Both the position numbers and the translations under genes were made by a program. From contig CALISP010000107.1 of assembly GCA_938041705.1 (NCBI GenBank), positions 1-7,250 of the forward strand: 7,250 nt of DNA. Reading direction: 5' to 3'. This document shows positions 5,657 to 7,250 of this stretch, piece after piece. Position 1 is the stretch's first letter. Each line of letters starts with the position of its first letter. The notes under the pieces were generated by a model. It had not been told where the DNA came from. It searched no databases and was given only the letters and a program-made list of their open reading frames with translations. Source of the stretch: an uncultured Cocleimonas sp. GTDB lineage: Bacteria > Pseudomonadota > Gammaproteobacteria > Thiotrichales > Thiotrichaceae.

Positions 5657-7036
5657 ATGAAACGTTTATCAATCAATCTAGCAATAGTTTTCGTTGGTTT
5701 ATTATTGCAGAGTGCATATGCAGCCCCTAAAAAGAACCAATCTCAAACCCATAGCCACAATGGACGTTCGCATACGCATAAATTACCATCTACAGGTTTA
5801 AAACATTACCACAAACATGTACATAACGGTCGAGCACACATTCACCCCTATTCCGCTAAAGTAGGATTTAATCATTCCCATAACCTCAGTCCTCGAGCAA
5901 AAGCTTGGGCTAATGCAGTTAGTCATGGACATTCAGGCAGATCACACTCCCATCCTTTACCACCTACTGGAATTAAACATCAACATCCGCATAAACATGG
6001 GGGACGTTCACATAAACACCCGTTACCAGAGAGTGGGGTCAAACATTTTCATCGATTAAATAAACAGGGCATTATTGCTAGCTCTCATCAAAATACAAAA
6101 CCTCGTGTGATTACAGGTTTGAGTATAAAACAACAAATGGTAGCGGTATTGAAATCTCCATCAAATGACTTAACGAGAACGGCATCGATTGAAAACACTC
6201 AATCACAGAAGATTAATATTAAAGATAAAAAGTATGCTGCTTTTTTGAAAGTTGCTGTAGAACCTAAGACTTCACAAACCAGCTTGACCTTAATTAACCA
6301 AAAAACTATAAACAAAATACTTAATCATAATAAACCAAGAATTCATCGACATGATGGTCGAGCACATCAACATCCTTTACCAGAAGTAGCTTCAAGACAT
6401 ATACACAAACATGCCCATGCAGGACGCATTCATTCTCATTTAATGCCCATATCAAATACAGCACATAAGCATAGGGGTATAAATTCACGTAACACAATAG
6501 TTAAGAAAGCCCCTTTTTCAGCAAAACGAAAAACAAAGCAAAACAGTCTAAAGAAAGTAAATAAAAGAAGAGTGGCAACAATAAAAAAAGCACCAAAGAT
6601 TACTAAACCCTATAGAGCTGTAAAACAAACACCACAACAAATTACAGCAGGTAATAGACAGTTTGCCCTCGCCTTACGATATGAAAATGGGACAGGCGTT
6701 AAGAGAAATTTACCCCAAGCATTCAATTGGTATTTAAGAGCAGCCAAGCAAGGCAACGCTAAAGCCCAATTTAATCTTGCATCACTTTATGAGAATGGTG
6801 AAGGTATAACTAAAAACATTCCACAAGCAATGCATTGGTATACCGCTGCCGCTCAAAATGGTGATGCTAATGCTCAGGTAAATTTAGGTAACCGCTATGC
6901 AAAAGGAATACTTGTAGCCAAAAATATTAATGAAGCAGCAAAGTGGTATAAGAGAGCCGCAGACCAAGGGAGTATGAGAGGTAGAGCTAATCTAAACTAT
7001 CTGATTGAAGATAATAATGGTGTTATTAAGAAGTAA
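5657..7036 (+). CDS. Secreted histidine-repeat protein with C-terminal Sel1 repeats
   Basis: The function is not recognised. ATG 5657 is preferred over GTG 5654, because AAGGA (5646-5650) lies 6 nt before the ATG but only 3 nt before the GTG. The product has 459 residues. A signal peptide (MKRLSINLAIVFVGLLLQSA, cut near YA|AP at 22/23) sends it to the periplasm or outside. Six 22-residue units at 32, 54, 90, 112, 230 and 252 each contain three HxH pairs with a GR-[SAI]-H core and mostly LP after the second pair. A His-poor spacer (133-229) separates units 4 and 5. A lysine/arginine-rich stretch (283-325) follows. Three Sel1 repeats with an exact 36-residue period (Q335, Q371, Q407) run from about 332 to 438, with a partial fourth to 450. 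Sel1 repeats are TPR-like and usually mediate protein contacts. The HxH pairs suggest binding of zinc, nickel or copper, by inference only. The gene appears monocistronic. Confidence 0.8.
   Translation: MKRLSINLAIVFVGLLLQSAYAAPKKNQSQTHSHNGRSHTHKLPSTGLKHYHKHVHNGRAHIHPYSAKVGFNHSHNLSPRAKAWANAVSHGHSGRSHSHPLPPTGIKHQHPHKHGGRSHKHPLPESGVKHFHRLNKQGIIASSHQNTKPRVITGLSIKQQMVAVLKSPSNDLTRTASIENTQSQKINIKDKKYAAFLKVAVEPKTSQTSLTLINQKTINKILNHNKPRIHRHDGRAHQHPLPEVASRHIHKHAHAGRIHSHLMPISNTAHKHRGINSRNTIVKKAPFSAKRKTKQNSLKKVNKRRVATIKKAPKITKPYRAVKQTPQQITAGNRQFALALRYENGTGVKRNLPQAFNWYLRAAKQGNAKAQFNLASLYENGEGITKNIPQAMHWYTAAAQNGDANAQVNLGNRYAKGILVAKNINEAAKWYKRAADQGSMRGRANLNYLIEDNNGVIKK
5750..6472 (+). repeat. Six coding copies of a 22-residue, six-histidine unit in three doublets
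   Basis: The copies start at 5750, 5816, 5924, 5990, 6344 and 6410. Within each pair the offset is exactly 66 nt. Histidines fall at unit positions 0, 2, 7, 9, 18 and 20 in five of the six copies. Copy 2 has one extra residue before its last pair. The shared pattern is HxH-x-G-R-x-HxH, then usually P-L-P, then a G/A-hydrophobic-K/R step to the final HxH. DNA identity between copies is modest, so these are old duplications under protein-level constraint. Confidence 0.85.
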
Positions 7037-7062
7037 ATCTAGTATCAGTAAAAGTTAAGAAG

Positions 7063-7076
7063 ATCTTTTATAAGAT
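7063..7076. terminator. Weak hairpin between convergent genes
   Basis: ATCTT (7063-7067) pairs with AAGAT (7072-7076) around a TTAT loop, in the 54-nt gap between the histidine-repeat gene and the convergent membrane-protein gene. The stem is short and AT-only apart from one G-C pair, so termination here is doubtful. Confidence 0.2.
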
Positions 7077-7090
7077 ATTTATTAAGCCAA

Positions 7091-7250
7091 TTAAGGTAAA
7101 GGTACTTGTAATACCATTTTAAATAAAACATAAAAAGCGATCATAATAAGTGCTCCTGACCCCCAATACAGTAACAGTTTTTTCTTAGTCCATTTATCGT
7201 GCATCGCTGCAATCAAACCACCAATAAATGCAATAGCACTAGCTGCTAAA
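7091..7250 (-). CDS. C-terminal part of an unidentified membrane protein (truncated by the window edge)
   Basis: An open frame on the minus strand enters from the right edge and ends with TAA at 7091-7093, giving the last 52 residues of a protein. It shows the end of one hydrophobic helix (LAASAIAFIGGLIAAM), a charged loop HDKWTKKK, and a second helix (LLLYWGSGALIMIAFYVLF), ending KMVLQVPLP. The pattern of helix, positive loop, helix is that of an integral membrane protein with a cytoplasmic loop and a short C-terminal tail. The family cannot be named from this fragment. It converges on the histidine-repeat gene, with stop codons 54 nt apart. Confidence 0.6.
   Translation of the reverse strand, partial: LAASAIAFIGGLIAAMHDKWTKKKLLLYWGSGALIMIAFYVLFKMVLQVPLP

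Noticed and set aside
5750..6472. Regularly spaced repeats as a CRISPR array
   Set aside because: The repeats are divergent in DNA, in frame, and conserved at the protein level as histidine units inside one gene.

Overview
The window looks like chromosomal DNA from an AT-rich gammaproteobacterium. The evidence is a clear AmpD, a PpnN/YgdH close to the enterobacterial protein along its whole length, a DUF2062 membrane protein of the proteobacterial type, and a type IVa pilin-like module. The exact lineage cannot be fixed from the sequence. No tRNA, rRNA, CRISPR array, transposase or attachment site was seen.

Layout from left to right. Positions 1-289 are non-coding, apart from a possible terminator at the far left and an 11-codon leader ORF that overlaps the next start codon. 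A DUF2062 inner-membrane protein follows (290-850, +). It converges on a two-gene minus-strand unit: a 750-residue predicted lipoprotein (1516-3768) followed 10 nt later by ampD (894-1505). A divergent intergenic region of about 300 bp (3769-4067) carries a nine-C tract, a perfect -10 hexamer and a small palindrome. It leads into ppnN (4068-5483, +), which ends at a good intrinsic terminator. Next is a secreted histidine-repeat protein with C-terminal Sel1 repeats (5657-7036, +). The right edge holds the 3' end of a minus-strand membrane-protein gene (7091-7250).

The genes do not form one evident pathway. AmpD (muropeptide recycling) and PpnN (nucleotide turnover) are housekeeping enzymes. 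Two genes stand out. The lipoprotein upstream of ampD ends in an almost complete type IV pilin module, with the second half of the alpha-1 helix, the head and the C-terminal disulfide loop, but it lacks the prepilin cleavage site and Glu5. The secreted protein at 5657-7036 carries six copies of a 22-residue unit with three HxH pairs each, arranged as three tandem doublets, joined to Sel1 repeats. A periplasmic metal-binding or metal-buffering role is a reasonable inference but is not shown by the sequence.
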